Origin: a virus
DNA length: 20,626 bases
Virus record (IMG/VR): IMGVR_UViG_3300017717_000120
Location: 1-20,626 of that record
Direction: 5' to 3' (one strand)
The notes below the pieces were generated by a model. The model saw only the letters and a list, made by a program, of their open reading frames with translations, did no database searches and was not told where the DNA came from. The stretch's first letter is position 1, and the number at the start of each line of letters is the position of its first letter. The translations under genes were made by a program, and so were the position numbers. This document shows positions 12,687 through 20,444 of the stretch, one piece after another.

Positions 12687-13631
12687 ATGGAAAACTTTTT
12701 ATGGGTCGAACAATATCGACCAAGTAAGATTGATGAATGTATCTTACCTACAGAAATTAAGAATACATTTAAACAGATAGTAAAACAAGGAGAAATACCT
12801 AACTTATTATTATCTGGTACAGCAGGTACAGGTAAAACTACAATTGCGAAAGCATTATGTAACGAACTTGATTGTGATGTAATGATGATTAATGGTTCAG
12901 ACGAAGGTCGTTCCATTGACATTGTAAGAAATCAAATCAAGTCATTTGCCAGTACGGTTTCATTAAACGAAAGCAATAAACCAAAAGTAGTTATTGTTGA
13001 CGAAGCAGACTATATGAATGCTGAGTCCGTGCAACCTGCATTAAGAAACTTTATAGAAACATTTAGTAATAACTGTAGATTTATTTTTACATGTAACTAT
13101 AAAAACAAAATCATACCTGCTATCCACAGTAGATGTACTGTTATCAATTTTTCTGTTCAGAAAAAAGATAAAGAAAAGTTAGCAGGTTTATTTCACAAAC
13201 GATTATCCACAATACTAGAACAAGAAAACATTGAGTTTGATCCTAAAGTATTGGCAGAATTAATTATAAAATTCTATCCAGACTTTAGAAGAACTATCAA
13301 TGAATTACAACGTTATAGTGTAAGTGGTAAAATAGACACAGGAATACTTGTAAGTATTGCTGAAATGAATATCCAAGGTCTTAACAAAGCGTTATCTAAT
13401 AAACACTTTGGTGACATGAGAAAATGGGTAGTAGATAACATTGACAAGGATCCTACTGGTCTATATAAAGAACTATATCAAAACTTCTATGAAGTATTAA
13501 AACCTGAAACAATACCTGCTATGATTATATTACTAGCAGAGTATCAGTATAAGAATGCTTTTGTAGCGGATCCTGAATTGAATATGGTCGCTTGCCTAAC
13601 TGAAATAATGGGCGAGTGTAAATTCAAATGA
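12687..13631 (+). CDS. 44: Clamp loader large subunit gp44 (AAA+ ATPase)
   Basis: This is the ATPase subunit of the gp44/gp62 clamp loader that opens and loads gp45 on DNA. At 314 residues it matches T4 gp44 (319). It has EQYRPSKIDE at the N-terminus, Walker A GTAGTGKT (44-51), Walker B VIVDEAD (102-108), sensor-1 region FTCNYK and the SRC arginine-finger motif (148-150). GAGGA (12675-12679) is 8 bases before the ATG. The stop overlaps the next start as ATGA (13628-13631). In T4, gene 62 follows directly; here another gene lies between. Confidence 0.96.
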   Translation: MENFLWVEQYRPSKIDECILPTEIKNTFKQIVKQGEIPNLLLSGTAGTGKTTIAKALCNELDCDVMMINGSDEGRSIDIVRNQIKSFASTVSLNESNKPKVVIVDEADYMNAESVQPALRNFIETFSNNCRFIFTCNYKNKIIPAIHSRCTVINFSVQKKDKEKLAGLFHKRLSTILEQENIEFDPKVLAELIIKFYPDFRRTINELQRYSVSGKIDTGILVSIAEMNIQGLNKALSNKHFGDMRKWVVDNIDKDPTGLYKELYQNFYEVLKPETIPAMIILLAEYQYKNAFVADPELNMVACLTEIMGECKFK

Positions 13632-14086
13632 TAGGTTTAGGGTACTTAGACTATTGTCAAAAACGTATAGACGAAGGATTATCAACTCAACAAACTAAAA
13701 ACAATAGTGGTTTTGAGGATCCAGGTAAAGAACGTTTTGTTGTTTACTTTGCACGAACTCATATTATAGACCATCAAACTGGTGTTGAAGCTAGAGGTTT
13801 ACTTAAAATAGGTCGTGCCAAATTTGCAACAGCACTTCAAAGAAGTCGTAATCAACCTGGTTGTGATTTTCGTATCTATGCAGAAATAGTTTGTGAAACA
13901 AATAATCAAATAAAAAAACTAGAAAAGATAGTAGAAGAATTTTTAGTTGATAGACATGTTGAATTAACCCAAAATCAAAGAGAACTATATAATATAAAAG
14001 ATGATGAAATAAGACCTACGATTAAGGCAATACTTAATCATGTGTATTATTTTGAACCTAAAGAGGTGTGTTATTATGGAATATAA
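13628..14086 (+). CDS. GIY-YIG-like (T5orf172/Mug113-type) protein
   Basis: This 152-residue protein resembles the T5orf172/Mug113 branch of the GIY-YIG nuclease superfamily. Seen in order: VVYF (38-41) in place of GIY, LLKIGRA (58-64) in place of YIG, R72/R74 in RSRNQPG, a conserved-type glutamate E99 in KLEKIVEEFL, and RELY (118-121). These positions suggest the active-site layout, but I cannot confirm catalytic competence. It is inserted between the two clamp-loader genes, coupled by ATGA to gp44 and overlapping gp62 by 11 bases. That is tighter than a typical free-standing homing endonuclease. It may be a domesticated nuclease or an accessory replication protein. Confidence 0.6.
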   Translation: MIGLGYLDYCQKRIDEGLSTQQTKNNSGFEDPGKERFVVYFARTHIIDHQTGVEARGLLKIGRAKFATALQRSRNQPGCDFRIYAEIVCETNNQIKKLEKIVEEFLVDRHVELTQNQRELYNIKDDEIRPTIKAILNHVYYFEPKEVCYYGI

Positions 14087-14465
14087 ATTAACAGATTACT
14101 TAACATCTATTAACTGGTCTAAAAAGAAGTTAATGGATACAGATGATAAAACATGGGAAAAGAAATACCCACCTTTTATTATAAACAAAGGTCTTTCATA
14201 TTTTGTTGATACAGTTATGTTTGCTAATGAAATGAATAGACTACACCATGCCACAAAGCATATGCAATTTGCGTTTTTACTAAATACTATTAGACCTCAA
14301 AAAAGGTTTAGTAAGTGGATGAAGGCTAGTAAGTTAGCAAACCTAGAGCTGGTTAAGCAATATTACGGATATAGCAACAAAAAAGCACAAGTAGCACTCA
14401 ATTTACTCACTAAAAAACAGGTTGAATATATTAAAGACAAACTACATAAAGGTGGGAAAAAATGA
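14076..14465 (+). CDS. 62: Clamp loader small subunit gp62
   Basis: This is the small, non-ATPase subunit of the clamp loader, needed with gp44 to load gp45. The 129-residue protein has the marine-phage gp62 pattern: LTDYLTSINWSKKKLM, then PFIINKGLSYF and VMFANEMNRLHH, then RFSKWMK. It is shorter than T4 gp62 (187), as in other marine T4-like phages. ATG 14076 is chosen because AAGAGG (14061-14066) is 9 bases upstream. The frame is open from an ATG at 14040, but that start has no ribosome site and would add 12 residues translated out of the preceding gene. It overlaps RegA by ATGA at 14462-14465. Confidence 0.9.
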   Translation: MEYKLTDYLTSINWSKKKLMDTDDKTWEKKYPPFIINKGLSYFVDTVMFANEMNRLHHATKHMQFAFLLNTIRPQKRFSKWMKASKLANLELVKQYYGYSNKKAQVALNLLTKKQVEYIKDKLHKGGKK

Positions 14466-14923
14466 GTGAATTTGTAGAATGGAAACCAGAAAGTATGCTC
14501 GAGGTCAAACTCAAAGAGCCAGATGATTTCCTAAAAATTAGAGAGACGTTAACACGAATAGGTGTTGCAAGTAGAAAAGAACGTAAGATATTCCAATCTT
14601 GTCATATATTACATAAACAAGGTAGATATTTTATTGTACACTTCAAAGAATTATTTGCTTTAGATGGTAAGAAAAGCAATATAATGACTAATGATATTGA
14701 ACGAAGAAATACTATATCTCAATTATTAAGTGATTGGGGTTTAATTGAATTGGTTGGTACTATAACAGAAAAGGCACCATTATCACAAATTAAAGTTTTA
14801 CCTTACAAGGATAAAAAAGAGTGGATATTGGAACCTAAGTATAACATTGGTAAGAAACCAGAACAAGAAGGAAAAGATAATGATAGAATGGAAAGCAAGA
14901 GAGCAGATACTCAAAGCGCTTAA
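14462..14923 (+). CDS. regA: Translational repressor RegA
   Basis: RegA is an RNA-binding repressor that blocks ribosome binding on many early phage mRNAs. Residues about 12-130 align well with T4 RegA: EVKLKEPDDFLKIRETLTRIG, QSCHILHKQGRYFIVHFKEL, LLSDWGLIE and the EW-x-L-x-PKY-x-IG end. The protein is 153 residues, longer than the 122 of T4. It has about 11 extra residues at the start (an ATG at 14495 would remove them) and a charged tail of about 20 residues whose DNA is shared with the start of the next gene. Coupled by ATGA to gp62; in T4 regA likewise lies between 62 and 43. Confidence 0.94.
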   Translation: MSEFVEWKPESMLEVKLKEPDDFLKIRETLTRIGVASRKERKIFQSCHILHKQGRYFIVHFKELFALDGKKSNIMTNDIERRNTISQLLSDWGLIELVGTITEKAPLSQIKVLPYKDKKEWILEPKYNIGKKPEQEGKDNDRMESKRADTQSA

Positions 14924-15095
14924 GTCACATGCTCAAGGTCATATAGACAAGCATGTTGCTAATGTAGAAATACATATAAGAAATGCCACAGGTGTGGCAG
15001 AGCACAGCGACCATGTGGAAACAATTGAAAAAGAGTTGAAGCACATTGCTGAATATGATGACCAACTAGAAATGTTAAATAAGTATTTTAACTAA
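14880..15095 (+). CDS. Small conserved-type protein between regA and 43
   Basis: This predicted 71-residue protein is unrecognised as to function. It is mostly helical and charged, with an AEHSDHVETIEKEL segment that I recall from small proteins encoded between regA and 43 in marine T4-like phages. ATG 14880 is preceded by AAGGA (14868-14872) at 7 bases. An upstream in-frame TTG at 14847 is less likely. It overlaps regA by 44 bases in another frame, and the two reading frames explain the odd charged tail of RegA. It ends 8 bases before the polymerase promoter. Confidence 0.7.
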   Translation: MIEWKAREQILKALKSHAQGHIDKHVANVEIHIRNATGVAEHSDHVETIEKELKHIAEYDDQLEMLNKYFN

Positions 15096-15102
15096 AAAGA
15101 GC

Positions 15103-15131
15103 TTGACTTTTTAAGTCAATTGTGATATAAT
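15103..15131 (+). promoter_or_regulatory. Early sigma70-like promoter P5 (DNA polymerase)
   Basis: -35 TTGACT at 15103-15108 (context GCTTGACT), 17 bp spacer ending TGTGA, perfect -10 TATAAT at 15126-15131. It is the closest to consensus with P6. The polymerase ATG is 12 bases past the -10. Confidence 0.9.
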
Positions 15132-15143
15132 ATATTATTGTTT

Positions 15144-17621
15144 ATGCGAGATTTTTATACTAATGTTTCACCTTACGGCGATGAATTACTTGTCCGTGGT
15201 TTTCAAAACGGAGAGAGATTTGAAGATAGACTACATTATGTACCTTCAATTTATCATCCTTACAAATCACCTGGCAAAACAAAGTACAAGTCACTAGACG
15301 GTACTCCACTTGTTGCTCGTAAATGTAAAACTGTCAAAGAAGCAAGAATGCTTATCAAACGGTATGAAGAGCATCCTAATTTTATATACGGGACAGATAG
15401 ATGGCAATATCAATACATTGCTGACTATTATCAAGGTACAGTAGAATACGACAAAAGCAAATTACGAATTTATACAATAGATATTGAAGTAGAAAGTGAA
15501 CATGGATTTCCTAATCCAGATGACGCTGACGAAAAAATGATTTGTATTACAATTAAAGACCAAATTAAAAAATCTATATTAGTTTGGGGTCTTGCTGATT
15601 ATACAGTTAAACAAAAGAATGTTAATTATATTAAATGTAAAGATGAAAAAGATTTACTTAAAAACTTCTTAGGTTTCTGGAAACAATATACGCCAGATAT
15701 TCTAACAGGTTGGAATAGTAAATACTTTGATGTACCTTATCTTATTAATAGAACTAAAAAAGTATTAGGCGAACACTCAATTAAAAGATATTCGCCATGG
15801 GATATTGTTGACGAAGACAAAGCATATCATAACGGTAGACAAGTTACATTTTTTAGATTGTTAGGTATTGCACAACTTGACTATCTACAACTCTATGCTA
15901 AATTTACAATTAAGAACCAAGAACGATATACACTTGACCATATTGCATTTGTAGAACTTGGAGAACAAAAAGATAAAAACCCATATGACACTTTTAAAGA
16001 ATGGTATCAAAATGATATACAATCTTTTATTGATTACAATATTGTTGATGTAGAACTAGTTGATAGACTAGAAGATAGATTACAACTGATTGAGCTTGCA
16101 ATCACTATGTCTTATAATGCAAAAGCAAACTTTGAAGATGTATTCTCACAAGTTAGAATGTGGGACACAATCATATTCAACGAATTATTAAAAGATGATA
16201 TTATTGTACCAATGAGAAAGATTGGTAGTATTCAAGCAAAAGAACTTGTAGGTGCATATGTTAAGGATCCTAAAGTAGGTTTCCATGATTGGGTTGTATC
16301 GTTTGACTTGAACTCACTATATCCACATTTGATTATGCAATACAATATTAGTCCTGAAACTATACTACCAGAACAAAAAGATATATTGATTGATGACTTA
16401 CTTGAAAAGAAAGTTGACACGTCTGACGGTAACTGTATTGCTGCCAATGGCACAATGTATAAACGAGACGTACAAGGTATGTTGCCACGAATTATACAAA
16501 AAGAATATAACGATAGAGTTATTTACAAAAAGAAAATGTTAGAAGCAGAACAAATGTATGCTAACACAAAAGATAAGAAGTATGAAAAACTGGCAAGAAA
16601 GTTTTATATCATACAACACTCTAAAAAAATATCTTTGAATAGTGCTTATGGTGCAATTGGTAACAAATACTTTAGATATTATGACCATAGACAAGCAGAA
16701 GCGATTACTATGTCTGGTCAATTAAACATTAAATGGATTGAAAAAAGATTAAACGAATACTTTAACAAGTTATATAATACAGATGATGATTATATCATTG
16801 CGTCTGATACAGATAGTGTGTACATCAATATGGCACCACTTGTTAAGATGACAGGTGCAACTGATAAAGATAAAATTGTAAAAGCATTAGACACATTTTG
16901 TAGTGAAAGACTAGAACCATATATTGCAAAAGTATATAAAGAACTTGGCGATTATATGAACGTTAGTGAAAACAAAATGGTTATGAAACGAGAGGCGATT
17001 GCTGATAGAGGTATCTGGACTGCCAAGAAAAGATATGTTCTAAATGTTCATAATTCTGAGGGTGTTCAATATTCTGAACCTAAACTTAAAATTATGGGCA
17101 TTGAAGCAGTAAAAACTTCAACGCCATTACCTGTTAGAGAAAAGTTAAGAGAGAGTTTTAAAATATTAATGTCTGGTAATGAAACACAAATGAAAGACTT
17201 TGTAATAAAATTTAAACGTGACTTTGAACATATGACACCAGAACAGATTGGTTTCCCTCGTAGTATTAACAACATAGAAAAATATTCTGACACAACATCT
17301 ATATACAAGAAAGGTACACCAATGCATGTCAAAGGTGCATTGTTATATAATCACTTATTAAAAACTAATAAAGTGGCACATAAGTATCAACGAATATATA
17401 ATGGCGATAAAGGTAAGTTTGTACATCTAAGAAAGAATATATGGAATGCAAATGTAATTACTTTCATTGCAGATTTGCCAAAAGAATTTGATATGCATAA
17501 AATTATAGATTATGATTTACAGTTTAATAAATCATTTATGGAACCATTACGATTTATACTTGAAGCAATCAAGTGGCGAGTTGACGCAAGCGAAACAAGT
17601 AACCTAGAGGATTTCTTTTGA
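15144..17621 (+). CDS. 43: DNA polymerase gp43 (family B)
   Basis: This is the replicative family-B polymerase with 3'-5' proofreading, 825 residues (T4 gp43: 898). Exonuclease motifs: DIEVE (D113, E115), SKYFDVPY (D196), and a YNIVDVE exo III. Polymerase motifs: A, SFDLNSLYP with D388; B, ISLNSAYG near 500; C, SDTDSVY with D555 and D557. ATG 15144 gives the usual start MRDFYTNVSPYG; the in-frame TTG at 15138 adds two residues and falls near the expected transcription start. No Shine-Dalgarno precedes the ATG, so a leader of about 6 nt is predicted from P5. The stop overlaps the next gene as TTGA (17618-17621). Confidence 0.97.
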   Translation: MRDFYTNVSPYGDELLVRGFQNGERFEDRLHYVPSIYHPYKSPGKTKYKSLDGTPLVARKCKTVKEARMLIKRYEEHPNFIYGTDRWQYQYIADYYQGTVEYDKSKLRIYTIDIEVESEHGFPNPDDADEKMICITIKDQIKKSILVWGLADYTVKQKNVNYIKCKDEKDLLKNFLGFWKQYTPDILTGWNSKYFDVPYLINRTKKVLGEHSIKRYSPWDIVDEDKAYHNGRQVTFFRLLGIAQLDYLQLYAKFTIKNQERYTLDHIAFVELGEQKDKNPYDTFKEWYQNDIQSFIDYNIVDVELVDRLEDRLQLIELAITMSYNAKANFEDVFSQVRMWDTIIFNELLKDDIIVPMRKIGSIQAKELVGAYVKDPKVGFHDWVVSFDLNSLYPHLIMQYNISPETILPEQKDILIDDLLEKKVDTSDGNCIAANGTMYKRDVQGMLPRIIQKEYNDRVIYKKKMLEAEQMYANTKDKKYEKLARKFYIIQHSKKISLNSAYGAIGNKYFRYYDHRQAEAITMSGQLNIKWIEKRLNEYFNKLYNTDDDYIIASDTDSVYINMAPLVKMTGATDKDKIVKALDTFCSERLEPYIAKVYKELGDYMNVSENKMVMKREAIADRGIWTAKKRYVLNVHNSEGVQYSEPKLKIMGIEAVKTSTPLPVREKLRESFKILMSGNETQMKDFVIKFKRDFEHMTPEQIGFPRSINNIEKYSDTTSIYKKGTPMHVKGALLYNHLLKTNKVAHKYQRIYNGDKGKFVHLRKNIWNANVITFIADLPKEFDMHKIIDYDLQFNKSFMEPLRFILEAIKWRVDASETSNLEDFF

Positions 17622-18742
17622 TATTAAATAACCAAGACGCTACATGGGCAATGAATTACTTTATAGAATACTTTGGTCAATATGAAAGAATAGACCAATA
17701 TCTTAAAGAACAAAAATTAGAACAAGTTAAAAATTTTCCATTTCAATTACCTGGTATGGCAGACGAAGACGAGTTTTTTGCTAACTTTGAAATATCTCCT
17801 GAAGATATGAAATTTAGCGTGACGATACCTAATGGTCAAATATTTGATAGAATGTTAAACAAAACATCTAGTCATACTAACATGTCAAGTATACCTGGTA
17901 AGTCAATTAGATTATTAGTTACAGAAACAACTACAAATACTATTGTAGGTTTTATTAGACTTGGTAGTCCTGTGATTAATAGTAAACCACGAAACGTTTA
18001 TCTTGGTAGACCTTTACAAACTACAGACATGGAAGAAATGGGTAGATTTAACAATAGTGCCATTATGGGATTTGTAATTGTACCTACACAACCATTTGGT
18101 TATAATTATCTTGGTGGTAAACTATTAGCGGCGATATGCTGTAGTCATCATGTGAGAGATATACTAAATATGAAATATAACACTAACATATGTTTATTTG
18201 AAACAACAAGTTTATATGGTAGTAGTAAATCATCAAGTCAGTATGATGGTATGAAACCTTATTTAAGATTTAAAGGTTTGACAGATAGTCACTTCTTACC
18301 ATTATTACATGGTGAAGCATTTAAGAAAATGAATGCCTGGTTTACAGAAAGAAACGGAGAACCTTTAGTTGACGCTGACGCAAGTAGTAGAAAACTAAAA
18401 ATACAAACAAAGATGGTATCTATAATTAAGGAATCCTTAAAACAATATGACGCCAATCTATATGATAAGTTTAGTAAGTTTGTAAATAAAACTAGAGACT
18501 TAACTGAACAGAAAAGATTTTACATGTCTGATTACGGATATGAAAATGTACCACAATATCTTAAAAGAGAAACAGACGAACTTAAAAAAGGTATACATTA
18601 CGATAAGTTTACATTAGAGAATACAATCAAATGGTGGCAAAAACTTGCTACTAAAAGATTTAATAAACTTAAACAAAACAATAACATAAGAAATGAACTT
18701 GAAATCTGGCATGATAAAGCAGAAATACAAATTATACGATAA
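17618..18742 (+). CDS. DruA/DUF4338-like protein, paralogue 2 (diverged)
   Basis: This is a second member of the family encoded at 5193-6449. The shared core (about 94-201) has SIRLLV, SAIMGFVIVPTQPFGYNY (147-164), GGKLLAA and ETTSLYGS. The PRDSYIGW of copy 1 reads PRNVYLGR here, and the HWKKRGHSAG block that follows TTSLYGS in copy 1 is absent, so this copy may have lost or changed an activity. The 374-residue reading frame starts with TTG at 17618, supported by TAGAGG (17605-17610) 7 bases upstream and by TTGA overlap with the polymerase stop. An ATG at 17651 is the fallback. The C-terminal 130 residues are basic and helical with no known motif. Its place directly after gp43 suggests co-expression with replication. 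Confidence 0.6.
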   Translation: MILNNQDATWAMNYFIEYFGQYERIDQYLKEQKLEQVKNFPFQLPGMADEDEFFANFEISPEDMKFSVTIPNGQIFDRMLNKTSSHTNMSSIPGKSIRLLVTETTTNTIVGFIRLGSPVINSKPRNVYLGRPLQTTDMEEMGRFNNSAIMGFVIVPTQPFGYNYLGGKLLAAICCSHHVRDILNMKYNTNICLFETTSLYGSSKSSSQYDGMKPYLRFKGLTDSHFLPLLHGEAFKKMNAWFTERNGEPLVDADASSRKLKIQTKMVSIIKESLKQYDANLYDKFSKFVNKTRDLTEQKRFYMSDYGYENVPQYLKRETDELKKGIHYDKFTLENTIKWWQKLATKRFNKLKQNNNIRNELEIWHDKAEIQIIR

Positions 18743-19202
18743 TTATTTACCTGAGAAAGATATAAAATGGTTAGAAGACCTTTTACTATCAGCAAACTTT
18801 CCTTATTACTATCAAAGTAGTATTACAAAGAATGATAGTGAGTTTATGTTATCACATAGTCTTATTACAGGATCCTATAGCAATAGTGATTGGGCAGAAC
18901 CTATTGTATCTAAATTAATGGAAAAGATTCCACATGAACAAATTATCCGTGCTAAAGTTAACTTTTATCCTAGAACACATGAAATAGTAAAACATAACTT
19001 TCATACAGATAGAGATAACTTTCCAGTTAAAGCGGCATTATTTTATGTTAATAATAATGACGGATATACAAGTTTTGAAGATGATGGTTTTATATCATCT
19101 ATCAGAAATAGAATGTTGCTTTTCAACGGAAAAGAAAGGCATAGAAGCACCACATGTACGAATGCTAATGCCAGAATAAACATTAATATTAATTATAATT
19201 AA
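18693..19202 (+). CDS. 2OG-Fe(II) oxygenase (prolyl-4-hydroxylase-like)
   Basis: This is a second putative 2-oxoglutarate/Fe(II) dioxygenase, of a type widespread in marine T4-like phages. It has HTD (H104, D106) in FHTDRDNF, distal H150 in KERHRS, and R161 in ARININ as the 2-oxoglutarate anchor; GYTSFEDD and FNGKERH are typical flanks. It is unrelated at sequence level to the oxygenase at 1748-2461. It overlaps the DruA-like gene by 50 bases from ATG 18693. An ATG at 18711 would cut six residues, and neither has a clear Shine-Dalgarno. Substrate unknown. Confidence 0.83.
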   Translation: MNLKSGMIKQKYKLYDNYLPEKDIKWLEDLLLSANFPYYYQSSITKNDSEFMLSHSLITGSYSNSDWAEPIVSKLMEKIPHEQIIRAKVNFYPRTHEIVKHNFHTDRDNFPVKAALFYVNNNDGYTSFEDDGFISSIRNRMLLFNGKERHRSTTCTNANARINININYN

Positions 19203-19204
19203 GC

Positions 19205-19233
19205 TTGACTATTTGAAAGGAGTATGATATAAT
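19205..19233 (+). promoter_or_regulatory. Early sigma70-like promoter P6 (uvsX unit), overlapping a Shine-Dalgarno
   Basis: -35 TTGACT at 19205-19210 (context GCTTGACT), 17 bp spacer ending ATGA, perfect -10 TATAAT at 19228-19233. The spacer contains AAAGGAG (19216-19222) and the -10 overlaps ATG 19232. An mRNA from this promoter would start near 19240, just before the in-frame ATG at 19244. Confidence 0.88.
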
Positions 19234-19453
19234 GGAACAAATAATGAAAAAAGCACAAGAACAAATGATAACAAATGAAGATTATCTTACAATGGTTAAG
19301 ATAATACAAGCAACACTTCAAAGAGGTGCAATTAAACCTGAAGAAATGACAGCAGTAGGTCAATTGTATGAGAAGTTAAAATTTCATTTGCTTAAAGTAG
19401 AAAACGAACAAAAGGAGAAAACAGATGGCGGACTTTCTAAAACAAATAATTAA
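19232..19453 (+). CDS. Small helical protein upstream of uvsX
   Basis: This 73-residue predicted helical protein is of unknown function; I find no motif. Its place directly before uvsX may hint at a recombination accessory role, but it is too short for UvsY and not recognisably related. There are two starts. ATG 19232 has AAAGGAG 9 bases upstream but lies inside the promoter -10. ATG 19244 (69 residues) is the first ATG on an mRNA made from P6 and has no Shine-Dalgarno on that mRNA. The end overlaps uvsX by 29 bases. Confidence 0.68.
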   Translation: MEQIMKKAQEQMITNEDYLTMVKIIQATLQRGAIKPEEMTAVGQLYEKLKFHLLKVENEQKEKTDGGLSKTNN

Positions 19454-20444
19454 AGAAACTGGCAATGAATATGCGAGTGTAGTAAGTGAAGGTGTTGAAG
19501 CAGGTGATGTAGATAGTTTCATAGACACAGGTTCGTATATGTTTAATGCCTTACTATCAGGTAGTATTAATGGTGGTTTACCAAGTAATAAAATTACGGC
19601 GATTGCAGGTGAAAGTGCAACAGGTAAAACTTTCTTTGTACTAGGTATGGTAAAAGAATTTTTACAGAATAATAAAAATGCAGGTGTAATTTACTTTGAA
19701 AGTGAAAGTGCATTAACAAAAAAACTTATTGAAGATAGAGGTATTGATAGTGAACGCATGGTAATTATGCCTGTAACTACAGTACAAGAGTTTAGACATC
19801 AAGCATTAACAGTATTAGAAAAATACAATGAACAAGATGAAGCAGATAGACAACCATTGTTGTTAGTATTAGATAGTCTTGGTATGTTGTCAACAACAAA
19901 AGAAGTAGAAGACACAGCAGAGGGTAAAGAAACTAGAGATATGACTAGAGCACAAATACTTAAAGCTGCGTTTAGAGTATTAACATTAAAACTAGGTAGA
20001 ACAAAAGTACCTATGATTATTACTAATCATACATATGACGTAGTTGGTGCATATATGCCAATGAAAGAAATGGGTGGCGGTTCAGGTTTGAAATATGCTG
20101 CTAGTACAATTGTATATCTATCTAAGAAAAAAGAAAAAGAAGGTACAGACGTAGTTGGTAATATCATACATTGTAAAACTCAAAAGTCCAGATTGTCAAA
20201 AGAAAACATGATGGTTGATGTAAGATTAAGATACGATACTGGTTTAGATAAACACTATGGTTTGGTTGACTTAGCAGTTAAACATGGCATATTCAAACAA
20301 GTATCTACAAGAATAGAACTACCAGACGGTACTAAACAATATGCGAAAAGCATATATGCTGATCCAGAAAAATATTTTACTAAAGATGTAATGAAACAAT
20401 TAGACGAAGCTGCAGACAAAGAATATAGTTATGGAAACTCCTAA
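19425..20444 (+). CDS. uvsX: RecA-like recombinase UvsX
   Basis: UvsX is the T4-type RecA/Rad51 strand-exchange protein that acts with gp46/gp47 and gp32 in recombination-dependent replication. The 339 residues have Walker [10 protein letters not shown] (61-69), FESESAL with E94 as likely catalytic glutamate, Walker B LLLVLDS (D150), and the loop region [11 protein letters not shown] with GGGSGLKYA. Length is somewhat shorter than T4 UvsX (391). AAAGGAG (19411-19417) is 7 bases before the ATG. It should be co-transcribed with the 73-residue protein from P6. Confidence 0.96.
   Translation: MADFLKQIIKETGNEYASVVSEGVEAGDVDSFIDTGSYMFNALLSGSINGGLPSNKITAIAGESATGKTFFVLGMVKEFLQNNKNAGVIYFESESALTKKLIEDRGIDSERMVIMPVTTVQEFRHQALTVLEKYNEQDEADRQPLLLVLDSLGMLSTTKEVEDTAEGKETRDMTRAQILKAAFRVLTLKLGRTKVPMIITNHTYDVVGAYMPMKEMGGGSGLKYAASTIVYLSKKKEKEGTDVVGNIIHCKTQKSRLSKENMMVDVRLRYDTGLDKHYGLVDLAVKHGIFKQVSTRIELPDGTKQYAKSIYADPEKYFTKDVMKQLDEAADKEYSYGNS

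Noticed and set aside
14040-14075. Earlier start for gp62
   Set aside because: No Shine-Dalgarno is present, and the family alignment begins at the ATG at 14076, which has AAGAGG.
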